A DNA stretch of 64,000 nucleotides, from contig SAQG01000006.1 of NCBI GenBank assembly GCA_004020315.1, forward strand, positions 1 through 64,000, written 5' to 3'. The translations under genes were made by a program, and so were the position numbers. This document shows positions 9,072 through 17,477 of this stretch, piece by piece (the first letter of the stretch is position 1; every line of letters starts with the position of its first letter). The DNA comes from Mesorhizobium sp. GTDB taxonomy: Bacteria > Pseudomonadota > Alphaproteobacteria > Rhizobiales > Rhizobiaceae. The notes under the pieces were generated by a model, which saw only the letters and a program-made list of their open reading frames with translations, was not told where the DNA came from and did not search any database.

Positions 9072-10202
9072 TTAGGCCTGACGGCGCGCTGCCTCGGGCT
9101 TCTTGCGCGCTGCAAGGAACTCTTTGACCCGCCGCCCCGGTGCCGGACCGCGCACCGGCTTGAAGCCGTCGTCGAGCTCGCCTGAGAGGTCAAGCGTCGG
9201 CCGCTTGCCGACGGCGTCGTAATTCTCCTCCAGCCAATCACTGGCGGCGGTGCGGCCAAGGTCGCGCAGATAGGTCAGGAACGCCCATTCGGCATTGATC
9301 TTGGACGATGCCGACAGATCCTTGAACGCCTCGTCGGCATCGATGCGGTGCATGCGGATGTCGCGATATTCGCCATGCGGCAGCCGGCCGGCGGCGATCA
9401 GTTCCTTGACGAAGGCGATCGAACGGAATTCACGCAGCAGCCCGGCATTGAAGGTGATCTCGTCGATGCGGTTCTGGATTTCGTTGGCGCTCTTCGGCGT
9501 TCCCTCGCGGACCACCGGATTGATCTGCACCAAAAGCACGTCCTCGGTGACAGCCGACTTGAAGAACGGGAACAGCGCCGGATTGCCGCCATAGCCGCCA
9601 TCCCAGTAGGGCACGCCCTTGATCTCGACAGCGCGGAACAGCTGCGGCAGGCAGGCCGACGCCATCACCGTGTCGAGATCGATCTCGCCATCGGAAAAGA
9701 CGCGCAACTGCCCGGTCTCGACATTGGTCGCGGAGATGAACAGCTCCATCGACTTGCAGGCGCGCACATTGCCGAAATCGATCTCCTGTTCGATCACGTC
9801 GCGCAGCGGGTTGAGGCCGAGCGGGTTGGCGACATAAGGCGAAAACACCCGCGACATGGTGTCGAAAAAGAGATAGCCCGGCGTGTGCTCGATCGACCAA
9901 TTGCCCCAGGCGACGTCCCACGGCATGCGCTGCACCGGGCTGAACCGGCCCTTCAGCGCCACCGCGTGCCAGAAGTCGTCGAGCTTCTGCCGCGCCCCCT
10001 CGACGCCGCCGCGGACGAAACCGTCGGCCAGCGCCACGGCGTTCATGGCGCCGGCGCTGGTGCCCGAAACCGCCGCGATGTCGAGCCGTCCGTCCTCCAG
10101 CAGCAGGTCGAGCACGCCCCAGGAAAAGGCGCCGTGCGAGCCGCCGCCCTGCAGCGCGACGTTGATCTTCTTGGGCTCCTCCGCCTTGCCGTTTGCCGTC
10201 AT
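9072..10202 (-). CDS. Patatin-like phospholipase
   Basis: A 376-residue patatin-family serine hydrolase. The oxyanion-hole motif is ALQGGGSHGAFSWGVLD, the nucleophile elbow is GTSAGAMNA (GxSxG), and the catalytic Asp is in the DGGYGGNPALFP segment, giving the Ser-Asp dyad. There is no signal peptide, so it is probably cytoplasmic. The ATG at 10202 has AAAGG upstream and gives a normal N-terminus; the open frame further upstream overlaps bdhA. It follows bdhA by 46 bp on the same strand. A role in lipid turnover or around polyhydroxybutyrate granules is possible from context only. Confidence 0.85.
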   Translation of the reverse strand: MTANGKAEEPKKINVALQGGGSHGAFSWGVLDLLLEDGRLDIAAVSGTSAGAMNAVALADGFVRGGVEGARQKLDDFWHAVALKGRFSPVQRMPWDVAWGNWSIEHTPGYLFFDTMSRVFSPYVANPLGLNPLRDVIEQEIDFGNVRACKSMELFISATNVETGQLRVFSDGEIDLDTVMASACLPQLFRAVEIKGVPYWDGGYGGNPALFPFFKSAVTEDVLLVQINPVVREGTPKSANEIQNRIDEITFNAGLLREFRSIAFVKELIAAGRLPHGEYRDIRMHRIDADEAFKDLSASSKINAEWAFLTYLRDLGRTAASDWLEENYDAVGKRPTLDLSGELDDGFKPVRGPAPGRRVKEFLAARKKPEAARRQA

Positions 10203-10248
10203 GGGGTTGCCTTTGATTTGTCGGCCAGATTTGTTTCGCACGCCCAAT

Positions 10249-11031
10249 TCACTGGGCGGTCCAACCACCGTCGACCGAAATATGCGTGCCGTTGATCTGC
10301 GCTGCCGCATCAGAACACAGGAACACTGCGGCAGCGGCAACTTGCTCGACCGTGACGAATTCCTTGGTCGGCTGCTTTTCGAGCATGACCTCGCGGACCA
10401 CCGTGTCGCGGTCCATCTTGTTCGCCTTCATCTGGTCGGGGATCTGCGCCTCGATCAGTGGCGTCAGCACATAGCCGGGGCAGATGCCGTTGCAGGTGAT
10501 CTTGTCGCGCGCCAGTTCCAAAGCGACCGTCTTGGTCAACCCCATGATGCCGTGCTTGGCCGTGACATAGGCCGATTTGAACGGCGATGCGACCAGCCCG
10601 TGGGCCGAGGCGATGTTGACGATCCTGCCGCCGCCGGCTTGCTTCATCAGCGGGATGGCGGCGGCAATGGTGTGGAAGGCCGACGACAAATTGATGGCGA
10701 TGATCGCGTCCCACTTCTCGATCGGAAATTCTTCCACCGGCGCGACATGCTGGATGCCGGCATTGTTGACCAATATGTCGACCGAGCCGAAGGTCTCGGC
10801 TGCCTTTGCGACCAGCGCCCGGCATTCGGCCGGCTTTGACATATCTGCCTTGATATAGACGGTGTTCACGCCGTGGTGTTTGGCGATCGCATCGGTGATG
10901 GCCTGGTCGTCGGCCGTGTCGGAAAAGGAATTGACGACGATGTTGCAGCCGTCGGCCGCGAGCGCATGGGCGATGGCCAGGCCGATGCCCGAGGTGGAAC
11001 CGGTGACGATGGCGGTTTTTCTTCTGGGCAA
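10249..11031 (-). CDS. bdhA: 3-hydroxybutyrate dehydrogenase
   Basis: A 260-residue classical SDR. It has the TGSTSGIG nucleotide motif, NNAGIQHV, the catalytic Ser in NIASAHG, YVTAKHG (YxxxK) and a C-terminal NGTHISVDGGWTAQ. IQHVAPVEEFP and the overall pattern are typical of D-3-hydroxybutyrate dehydrogenase, which oxidises 3-hydroxybutyrate to acetoacetate with NAD, the first step after depolymerisation of polyhydroxybutyrate. In Sinorhizobium meliloti bdhA is cotranscribed with xdh-type genes; here the downstream partner is a patatin-like hydrolase. phaR, phaA and phaB lie within 4 kb. Confidence 0.92.
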   Translation of the reverse strand: MPRRKTAIVTGSTSGIGLAIAHALAADGCNIVVNSFSDTADDQAITDAIAKHHGVNTVYIKADMSKPAECRALVAKAAETFGSVDILVNNAGIQHVAPVEEFPIEKWDAIIAINLSSAFHTIAAAIPLMKQAGGGRIVNIASAHGLVASPFKSAYVTAKHGIMGLTKTVALELARDKITCNGICPGYVLTPLIEAQIPDQMKANKMDRDTVVREVMLEKQPTKEFVTVEQVAAAAVFLCSDAAAQINGTHISVDGGWTAQ

Positions 11032-11203
11032 GGCGGAATCCTTCAGTACGGTGCTAACGGAGACATATTGCAGTGCAGCATATATGTCTCGTGTGGCGCA
11101 AAAACAGCGGCACAGATTGGGGATGACATGAAATTTTTGTCATGAAGATGCCGTTCTCACTCGAAGCTGTGCGCCTCGACAGGCTGCGTGAAAACCGGTT
11201 TCG

Positions 11204-11890
11204 TCAGCGCTCCTTGGCCACTTCGGGGTGCTCGTGAGATTGCGTTTTGGCATTGGTCATCTGGCTGATGAAAAGACGCAGAGCCTTCCTTACGGCGAGC
11301 GATGGCGGCTCGGACGGATGCCACTCCGGGAAATGACCATCGATCGCCATGCGTGCCAACCCGTAGACAAACGCGCGCGCGGCAAGCACCAGATGATCGA
11401 CGTCGGCGTCCGGAGCAAGCCGACCTTGTTGTTGCGCTTGGGTCAGCAGGTCGATCATCTTCCGGCGAACGGCTTCATTCTGGTCACGAAGACTATCCGA
11501 CGCATCGAAATCAACCAGCGTTCGAGAACTGATGATCTGGAAATGCGTGGGATTGCTGATCGCCCACTCGAGATAGCCTTGTCCGATCGCTTCGAAGGCC
11601 ACAATTGGATCTGCGCTATCGACTTTGGACTGTGCATCGGCAACGGCCTCGGTCAGCCGATTCATGGCTTGTTCGGCGACTGCGGTCAGCAGTGCTGTTT
11701 TCGACCGAAAATGCCGGAATGGCGCGCCGGGCGAAACGCCGGCACGTTTTGCGGCCTCGCGCACTGACACATGCTCTGCTCCGCGCTCTTCGATGATCTC
11801 CACGGTAGCAGCGATCAAGGCCTCAACCAGATTGCCGTGATGATAGCGCTTGGGGTTGGCATCTTCGCCGGAATCCGTGGGGTTGGTCAT
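11204..11890 (-). CDS. TetR-family regulator with WHG-type ligand domain
   Basis: About 228 residues. N-terminal HTH: LVEALIAATVEIIEERGAEHV, then SVREAAKRAGVSPGAPFRHF. The C-terminal half fits the WHG-type TetR ligand domain. The start is uncertain: ATG at 11890 (MTNPTD) is used here, and an in-frame GTG at 11905 would add five residues. It is divergent from a small secreted protein gene, with two operator-like sites between them, so control of that gene and autoregulation are likely. Confidence 0.88.
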   Translation of the reverse strand: MTNPTDSGEDANPKRYHHGNLVEALIAATVEIIEERGAEHVSVREAAKRAGVSPGAPFRHFRSKTALLTAVAEQAMNRLTEAVADAQSKVDSADPIVAFEAIGQGYLEWAISNPTHFQIISSRTLVDFDASDSLRDQNEAVRRKMIDLLTQAQQQGRLAPDADVDHLVLAARAFVYGLARMAIDGHFPEWHPSEPPSLAVRKALRLFISQMTNAKTQSHEHPEVAKER

Positions 11891-11915
11891 GCTTGCCCAT
11901 AGCACGAGGCCGAAA

Positions 11916-11972
11916 TGTAATCACCGATTATTTCCTTGCGCCCAAGCGGTTCCTATGTAATCAGTGATTACA
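11916..11972. promoter_or_regulatory. Two TetR operator-like sites 40 bp apart
   Basis: TGTAATCAGTGATTACA at 11956-11972 is a 17-bp palindrome with only the centre base unpaired. A degenerate copy, TGTAATCACCGATTATT, starts at 11916. The start-to-start distance is exactly 40 bp, close to four helical turns. The better site lies just before the ribosome binding site of the secreted protein gene, the weaker one next to the TetR gene start. Confidence 0.7.
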
Positions 11973-11990
11973 AAACCAACGGAGGTTACC

Positions 11991-12437
11991 ATGCTTCGCA
12001 TCGTCGCAACGACTGCCCTCGCTTTCTCCTTATTGCCGCTCGGGTCTGCCCAGGCCGAAGACCGGCCAATCCTGGAAATCGTCTGGCCGGTGGCCGGTTC
12101 GGTCATCGAACTCGGCAATGATCCCGAGAGGGCGGTAGGCGTCGTCGTCAGGAGCAACTTCACGCTCATGCCTGCGGGTGAGTGCGACGGCGTCAGCCAA
12201 TGCGGCCATGTGCATATGAAGATCGATCCCGCCGGAGACACCTGCAACATCGCCGGCAAGCCGTACAACAGCATGAACAGCGACTTTGGCGGCGACCTTA
12301 TCAAGGCTCGTTTCCGCCATTGTCCGGATGCCGGCGGCAAGCACGTGATCGGCGTCCTACTGGCCGATGACCATCACAAGCCCATTCTTGTGGACGGTAA
12401 ACCCGTTACCGCCCTGGTGACGGTGACGACGAAGTAG
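11991..12437 (+). CDS. Secreted protein of unknown function
   Basis: A 148-residue protein with a clear Sec signal peptide (LRIVATTALAFSLLPLGSAQA, cleavage after AQA). The mature part has a WPVAGSVIELGNDPE start, a CGHVHMKID segment and a LADDHHKPI segment with several His, and a few Cys (ECDGVSQCG, DTCN, RHCP). His- and Cys-containing periplasmic domains can bind metals, but that is speculation. I do not recognise a named family. The start ATG has a perfect GGAGG 5 bp upstream; upstream in-frame codons lie in the operator. It is probably under the divergent TetR regulator. Confidence 0.75.
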   Translation: MLRIVATTALAFSLLPLGSAQAEDRPILEIVWPVAGSVIELGNDPERAVGVVVRSNFTLMPAGECDGVSQCGHVHMKIDPAGDTCNIAGKPYNSMNSDFGGDLIKARFRHCPDAGGKHVIGVLLADDHHKPILVDGKPVTALVTVTTK

Positions 12438-12531
12438 CGTGGGCCGAACGGCACTCAGCCTCATTCGAGGCGGAGATGTTCTGAGACGGCCTGCTGATGA
12501 GAGATTTCGGCCGGGCCTAGCCGGCCGGCGA

Positions 12532-13143
12532 TCACGACATCGTGTCGAGCTTGCGCTGCATGGCGGCGATCTGTTCCTTCAACTCCTGAAGGTCGTCGGG
12601 TTTTTCCGACGTTTCTTTCCTGGCCGGCTCCGCCGGCGCTGCGGAAGAGCCATTCGAGCCTGCGGGTGGGAAGGGCGTGAACAGGCGCATGGCATTCTGG
12701 AACATCTCCATGTTGCGGCGCGTCTGCTCTTCCAGCGCCTTGATCGGCGTGGCGATCTTCATCATGTCCAGCGGCGACTTGCCCAAGGCACCCTTCATCT
12801 GCTCGCGGAAGCGTTCTTGTTCCTTTGAGAAGGCGATCATCGATTGTTCGAGGAAGCTCGGCACAATCATCTGCATCTGGTCGCCGTAAAAGGCGATCAA
12901 CTGGCGAAGGAACGGAATCGGCAACATGTTCTGCCCCTCCTTGTTCTCCAGTTCGAAAATGATCTGGGTCAGCACAGGATGGGTGATGTCGTCGCCGGTC
13001 TTGGCGTCCTGGACGGTGAACTCCTCGCCCTTCTTGACCATTTCGGCAAGGTCCTCGAGCGTCACATAAGTGCTGGTGCCGGTGTTGTAGAGGCGGCGAT
13101 TGGCATACTTTTTGATGATAATCGGTTCGTCTTTCGCGGCCAT
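12532..13143 (-). CDS. phaR: Polyhydroxyalkanoate synthesis repressor PhaR
   Basis: A 203-residue protein with the PHB/PHA accumulation regulator N-terminal DNA-binding domain (IIIKKYANRRLYNTGTSTYV, residues about 8-30), the conserved DITHPVLTQIIFELE region, then a helical granule-binding part and a C-terminal coiled coil (LQELKEQIAAMQRKLD). PhaR binds PHB granules and represses phasin and its own gene when granules are absent. The ATG chosen has GGGAGG 6 bp upstream. It is divergent from phaA, and the intergenic region contains TGC/GCA inverted repeats that may be its targets. Confidence 0.92.
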   Translation of the reverse strand: MAAKDEPIIIKKYANRRLYNTGTSTYVTLEDLAEMVKKGEEFTVQDAKTGDDITHPVLTQIIFELENKEGQNMLPIPFLRQLIAFYGDQMQMIVPSFLEQSMIAFSKEQERFREQMKGALGKSPLDMMKIATPIKALEEQTRRNMEMFQNAMRLFTPFPPAGSNGSSAAPAEPARKETSEKPDDLQELKEQIAAMQRKLDTMS

Positions 13144-13242
13144 CAGCATCCTCCCAGGACACCGGCGCACTTGAGTAAGCTGCCGGTAGCGATTGCGCCT
13201 TCTGAAGGATATGCGCAAAAGCCTCACAATTCCAAGTGGTTT

Positions 13243-13297
13243 GTGCAGTGCGGGATCAATTAATGCTGCACGGCGGGCTAGATTATGCTGCGCAGCA
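13243..13297. promoter_or_regulatory. Possible PhaR-binding repeats between phaR and phaA
   Basis: Inverted repeat GTGCAG (13243-13248) with CTGCAC (13266-13271), and a perfect 12-bp palindrome TGCTGCGCAGCA at 13286-13297. Known PhaR sites in other Proteobacteria are TGC-rich inverted repeats. The assignment is by analogy and position. Confidence 0.4.
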
Positions 13298-13442
13298 AAC
13301 GGGCGTACTGTTCCATGGCGATGCGCGACCTGCTTGCGGCGCATGGCCGGCATACCATTTCCGGTTTGACTTGGATGATTGAAAGGGCAAGAAAAGCCGT
13401 TGACGATACCAAAACTCGATACCTCGAAGTCTGGAGAAGAAC

Positions 13443-14621
13443 ATGTCCGCTGCCATCGTTGTCGCCAGTGCGGCGCGCACGCCCGTCGGTTCCTTCAACG
13501 GCGCCTTTGCCGCCACCCCGGCGCATGAGCTTGGTGCCGTGGTCATCAGGGAGCTGCTGTCTCGTTCCGGTGTCGAGCCGGCGGAGATCGACGAGGTCAT
13601 CCTCGGCCAGGTACTGACCGCGGCTCAGGGCCAGAACCCCGCCCGCCAGGCATCTATCGATGCCGGCCTGCCAAAGGAAACCACCGCCTGGGGCCTCAAT
13701 CAGGTTTGCGGCTCAGGTCTGCGCGCTATTGCTCTCGGTATGCAGCAGATCGCCACCGGCGATGCCAAGGTGATCGTCGCCGGCGGGCAGGAATCGATGT
13801 CACTGGCCCCGCACGCTCAACACCTGCGTGCCGGCGTCAAGATGGGCGACTACAAGATGATCGATACGATGATCAAGGACGGGCTGTGGGATGCCTTCAA
13901 TGGCTACCACATGGGCAACACAGCCGAAAACGTCGCTCGCCAGTTCCAAATTACCCGCGAGGACCAGGACCGGCTCGCATTGGCCTCCCAGAACAAGGCA
14001 GAGGCCGCGCAGAAGGCTGGCAAATTCAAGGACGAGATCGTGGCTTTCACCGTCAAGGGCAAGAAGGGCGACACGATCGTCGACCAAGACGAATACATCC
14101 GCCACGGCGCCACGATCGACGCCATGACCAAGCTAAGACCGGCCTTCGACAAGGACGGCACGGTGACCGCCGCCAATGCCTCCGGCATCAATGACGGCGC
14201 CGCCGCCGTGCTGCTGATGACCGAAGCGGAAGCCTCAAGGCGCGGCATCACGCCGTTGGCGCGCATCGTGTCCTGGGCGACCGCGGGTGTCGATCCGCAG
14301 ATCATGGGCACCGGGCCTATTCCCGCCTCGCGCAAGGCGTTGGCTAAGGCCGGCTGGACGGTCGGCGATCTCGACCTGGTCGAGGCCAACGAGGCCTTCG
14401 CCGCGCAGGCCTGCGCCGTCAACAAGGACATGGGCTGGGATCCGTCCATCGTCAATGTCAATGGCGGCGCCATCGCCATCGGCCATCCGATCGGCGCCTC
14501 CGGCGCCCGCATCTTCAACACGCTGGTCTACGAGATGCGCCGCAGAAGTGCCAGGAAAGGCCTCGCCACGCTGTGCATCGGCGGCGGCATGGGGGTTGCC
14601 ATGTGCGTGGAAGCGCTGTGA
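13443..14621 (+). CDS. phaA: Acetyl-CoA acetyltransferase (beta-ketothiolase)
   Basis: A 392-residue thiolase. The nucleophile Cys is in [12 protein letters not shown], the catalytic His in [12 protein letters not shown], and the second Cys in [14 protein letters not shown]. It condenses two acetyl-CoA to acetoacetyl-CoA, the first step of polyhydroxybutyrate synthesis. phaB follows 126 bp downstream and phaR is divergent upstream, the classic rhizobial phaAB locus. GGAGAAGA lies just before the ATG. The PHB synthase phaC is not in the window. Confidence 0.95.
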   Translation: MSAAIVVASAARTPVGSFNGAFAATPAHELGAVVIRELLSRSGVEPAEIDEVILGQVLTAAQGQNPARQASIDAGLPKETTAWGLNQVCGSGLRAIALGMQQIATGDAKVIVAGGQESMSLAPHAQHLRAGVKMGDYKMIDTMIKDGLWDAFNGYHMGNTAENVARQFQITREDQDRLALASQNKAEAAQKAGKFKDEIVAFTVKGKKGDTIVDQDEYIRHGATIDAMTKLRPAFDKDGTVTAANASGINDGAAAVLLMTEAEASRRGITPLARIVSWATAGVDPQIMGTGPIPASRKALAKAGWTVGDLDLVEANEAFAAQACAVNKDMGWDPSIVNVNGGAIAIGHPIGASGARIFNTLVYEMRRRSARKGLATLCIGGGMGVAMCVEAL

Positions 14622-14747
14622 AGTCATGTGCGAAGCGCTGTGAAGACAGAGTGAGCAAGCCGTGAAATAGTCGGTGGCGAACGGGGCTCAATCGCCATTA
14701 GAGCGTTCCCCGTTCGTCGCCCGCCGCTCATAAAAAGGGAGGACATC

Positions 14748-15473
14748 ATGACAAAGGTAGCACTCGTCACCGGTGGGTCGCGCGGTATTGGCGCCGCGAT
14801 TTCGATCGGCCTGAAAAACGCCGGCTACAAGGTCGCCGCGAACTACGCCGGCAATGACGAAGCGGCGCAGAAATTCAACGCGATGACCGGTATCCCGGTC
14901 TACAAATGGTCGGTCGCCGACTACGATGCCTGCGCTGCCGGCATCAAGCAGGTCGAGGCCGATCTCGGCCCTGTTTCCGTGCTGGTCAACAATGCCGGCA
15001 TTACCCGCGACGCCATGTTCCACAAGATGACGCGCGAGCAGTGGAAAGAGGTCGTCGACACCAATCTTTCCGGCGTCTTCAACATGACGCACCCGCTGTG
15101 GGGCGGCATGCGCGACCGCAAGTTCGGCCGCGTCATCACCATCTCCTCGATCAACGGCCAGAAGGGCCAGACCGGTCAGGTCAACTATTCGGCGTCGAAG
15201 GCCGGCGATATCGGCTTCACCAAGGCGCTCGCCCAGGAAGGGGCGCGGGCCGGCATCACCGTCAACGTCATCTGCCCCGGCTATATCGCCACCGAAATGG
15301 TCAGGGCGATGGACGAGAAGGTGCTCAACGAGCGCGTCATCCCGCAGATCCCGGTCGGCCGCCTCGGCGAACCGGAAGAGATCGCACGCTGCGTTGTCTT
15401 CCTCGCTTCCGACGATGCCGGTTTCATCACCGGCTCGACCCTAACCGCCAATGGCGGTCAGTATATCACCTGA
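14748..15473 (+). CDS. phaB: Acetoacetyl-CoA reductase
   Basis: A 241-residue SDR with TGGSRGIGAAISIGL, NNAGITRDAMFHKMT, a catalytic Ser (ISSINGQ), YSASKAG and NGGQYIT at the end. The NNAGITRD-FHKM pattern is typical of NADPH-dependent acetoacetyl-CoA reductases, which make (R)-3-hydroxybutyryl-CoA for the PHB synthase. The start has AGGGAGGA in good position. An 11-bp GC inverted repeat (15474-15515) follows the stop but lacks a T run. Confidence 0.94.
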   Translation: MTKVALVTGGSRGIGAAISIGLKNAGYKVAANYAGNDEAAQKFNAMTGIPVYKWSVADYDACAAGIKQVEADLGPVSVLVNNAGITRDAMFHKMTREQWKEVVDTNLSGVFNMTHPLWGGMRDRKFGRVITISSINGQKGQTGQVNYSASKAGDIGFTKALAQEGARAGITVNVICPGYIATEMVRAMDEKVLNERVIPQIPVGRLGEPEEIARCVVFLASDDAGFITGSTLTANGGQYIT

Positions 15474-15558
15474 GGCGTCGGCCCTCGCCGATAACTGGTC
15501 TACTGGGCCGACGCCCACGTGGCCAAGATCGAGGCTGGGAACCGGCTAACCGCGGCTG

Positions 15559-16808
15559 TCAGGCGACAAGCGTCAGCCCTGGTTCGGCTGCCGGCTTGGT
15601 CTGGGCGATTGGACCCGGCTCGCGCGAAGGTGCCGGCAGGAGGGCAAGCGACGCCCGGCTCAGGCCTGACAGTTTCAAGGCGATGCGACGCTTCAGAAAT
15701 GGATTGAGGTTCAGCACCGAAAGCACGAGATTGCGGGCGAGCCGCTTCACCGAGTTGCGGGTGAGCGCCATCTCGGTCATCGTGCCCGCCAGTTCAAGCA
15801 CCTCTTGGGCGGCTGGGCGCCGCAGCGTTTCGTAGAGGTCGAGCTCCGCTTCGGGTCGCACGCCGTTCACCACGTCGCCAAGCAACTGGCCAAGCACGAC
15901 CGCGTCGATGATGCCGGTGTTCATGCCTTGTCCTCCCGCCGGGCTGTGCACGTGCGCGGCATCGCCCATGAGGAACAATCGGTCCTTGCGGTACGAGCGG
16001 ACCAGGCGGTGATGCACGCGAAAACGCGAGCTCCACGCCAGGTCGAGCACCCGGGTTCCTTTCTTGGTCGGTCCACGGCTGTCGAGCAGCGCCTGGATGT
16101 CGGCGATCTCGGGCTTTTCCGGTGCGTCATCCATTGTCGCGACGACCCGGTACGATCCGTCCGGAAGCGGCGCCACCACCACCAGCCCGGCCGGTGCAAA
16201 GAACAGCGACACTTCGGTCGGCCCAACCGGCCAGTCGAGACGAACATCTGCGAGTACGAACGAAGCGTCATAGGCCGCGCCGTTGAACTCGATGCCGGTC
16301 GACCTGCGCACCAGGCTTTGCATGCCGTCGGCACCAACGACGTAGCGTGCCGATATCAGTTTCTCGCGGCCGTTCTCGACCACCGTCACGCGTGCGCCGT
16401 CAGCATCCTGAACGACCGCCTTGGCCTCGACCGTGCGGTGGATCGCGCCGCCCAGGGCTGCGATCCGGTCGGCGAACACCTGCTCGGTCAGATTCTGAGG
16501 CAGCATCATCAATAGGGATGCCTTGACGGGAGCTTGCTGAAATCGAACTTGAGCAGCGCCCGGTTGTGATCGCGGATGGCAAAATTCTGCAGCTTCAGGG
16601 CAAGCTCGCTTAGCCGCTGCGTGACGCCGAGAGGCTCCAGCGTTTCCAGCGTCTGCGCGTGGATGACGCCAGCCCGCGAGGACTGAAGGCCCTGCGCCAG
16701 CCTGTCGATCAGAACATGATCGACACCGGCCTGGTGCAGCACGATGGACAGCGCCATGCCGGTCGGGCCGGCGCCAATGATCAGGACTTCAGTTGTATCG
16801 GGCAACAT
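15559..16808 (-). pseudogene. FAD-dependent monooxygenase, frameshifted
   Basis: A PHBH/PheA-type flavoprotein monooxygenase broken in two frames. The first part (from 16808; an upstream ATG lies at 16820) has VLIIGAGPTGMALSIVLHQAG for FAD and ends at HPY followed by a stop at 16509-16511. The second part continues at once in the next frame with LMMLPQNLTEQVFADRI and includes GADGMQSLVRRSTG and LFLMGDAAHVHSPAGGQGMN (the second FAD motif). One extra base near 16512 would restore a normal protein of about 416 residues. Either a true 1-nt deletion or a sequencing error. GGAGAG lies upstream of 16808. Divergent TetR gene with shared operators. Confidence 0.8.
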
Positions 16809-16822
16809 TTCTCTCTCCATTT

Positions 16823-16879
16823 GTCAACGACTGTTGACTTTCTAATCGAAGCCATTGCATTTGTCAACGGTCGTTGTCA
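16823..16879. promoter_or_regulatory. Two TetR operator-like sites 40 bp apart
   Basis: GTCAACGACTGTTGAC (16823-16838) and GTCAACGGTCGTTGTC (16863-16878) are related imperfect palindromes with arms GTCAAC and GTTGAC/GTTGTC. Their starts are exactly 40 bp apart. The first lies just before the monooxygenase start, the second directly before the TetR start, so both genes are probably repressed by the TetR protein. Confidence 0.72.
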
Positions 16880-16880
16880 T

Positions 16881-17477
16881 ATGGATTTCATGATCGAGAA
16901 TCAGCCAAAGAAACCCAGCAAGTCGGACCGCACGCGCGCTCAAATCCTCGAGGCCGCGCGGCTCCTGTTCGCCGAGCACGGCTATGACGGCGCCTCTATC
17001 CGCGATGTCGCAGCGCATGCCTCGATCGATCCGGCCATGGTGATTCGCTATTTCCGCAGCAAGGACGAGCTGTTCGCCAGGGCGGCGGTGGTCGACCTGC
17101 AATTGCCGGCACTGCGGGTGATCGACCGAACCACCATCGGCGAAACGCTGATCAGGCGTTTTCTCGAAATTTGGGAGGGCCCGGCCAGCGGTCCCGGCAT
17201 GGCAATTCTGCTGCGTTCGGCGACGTCGAACGAATTCGCCGCCGAAAAATTGCGCGACGTATTTGGCAACCAGGTGAGGCCGGTGGTTGCGGCGGTCGCT
17301 GACCCGGCCGCCGATGCCGATCGACGTGCCGGGCTCGTTTCGAGCCAGCTGCTAGGTTTGGCGATGTGCCGATACCTGCTGCGGCTTCCGCCCGTCGTCG
17401 CCCTGTCCCACGACGAAATTATCCAGAACGTCGGCCCTACTTTGCAGCGCTATGTCGTGGGAGAGGATGTGTCTTAA
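16881..17477 (+). CDS. TetR-family transcriptional regulator
   Basis: A 198-residue regulator. HTH domain: RAQILEAARLLFAEHGYDGAS, IRDVAAHASIDPAMVIRYF, RSKDELFARAAVVD. The C-terminal domain is helical with LVSSQLLGLAMCRYLLRLPPV, a pattern seen in many short TetR proteins of this type. The start at 16881 follows directly after the second operator; in-frame codons further upstream lie in the monooxygenase gene. It probably controls the divergent, now frameshifted, monooxygenase. If that gene is dead, the regulator has lost its known local target. Confidence 0.88.
   Translation: MDFMIENQPKKPSKSDRTRAQILEAARLLFAEHGYDGASIRDVAAHASIDPAMVIRYFRSKDELFARAAVVDLQLPALRVIDRTTIGETLIRRFLEIWEGPASGPGMAILLRSATSNEFAAEKLRDVFGNQVRPVVAAVADPAADADRRAGLVSSQLLGLAMCRYLLRLPPVVALSHDEIIQNVGPTLQRYVVGEDVS

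Noticed and set aside
15474..15515. GGCGTCGGCCC/GGGCCGACGCC hairpin after phaB as a terminator
   Set aside because: The loop is 20 bases and there is no T run; it may be structural only, so it was not listed as a feature.
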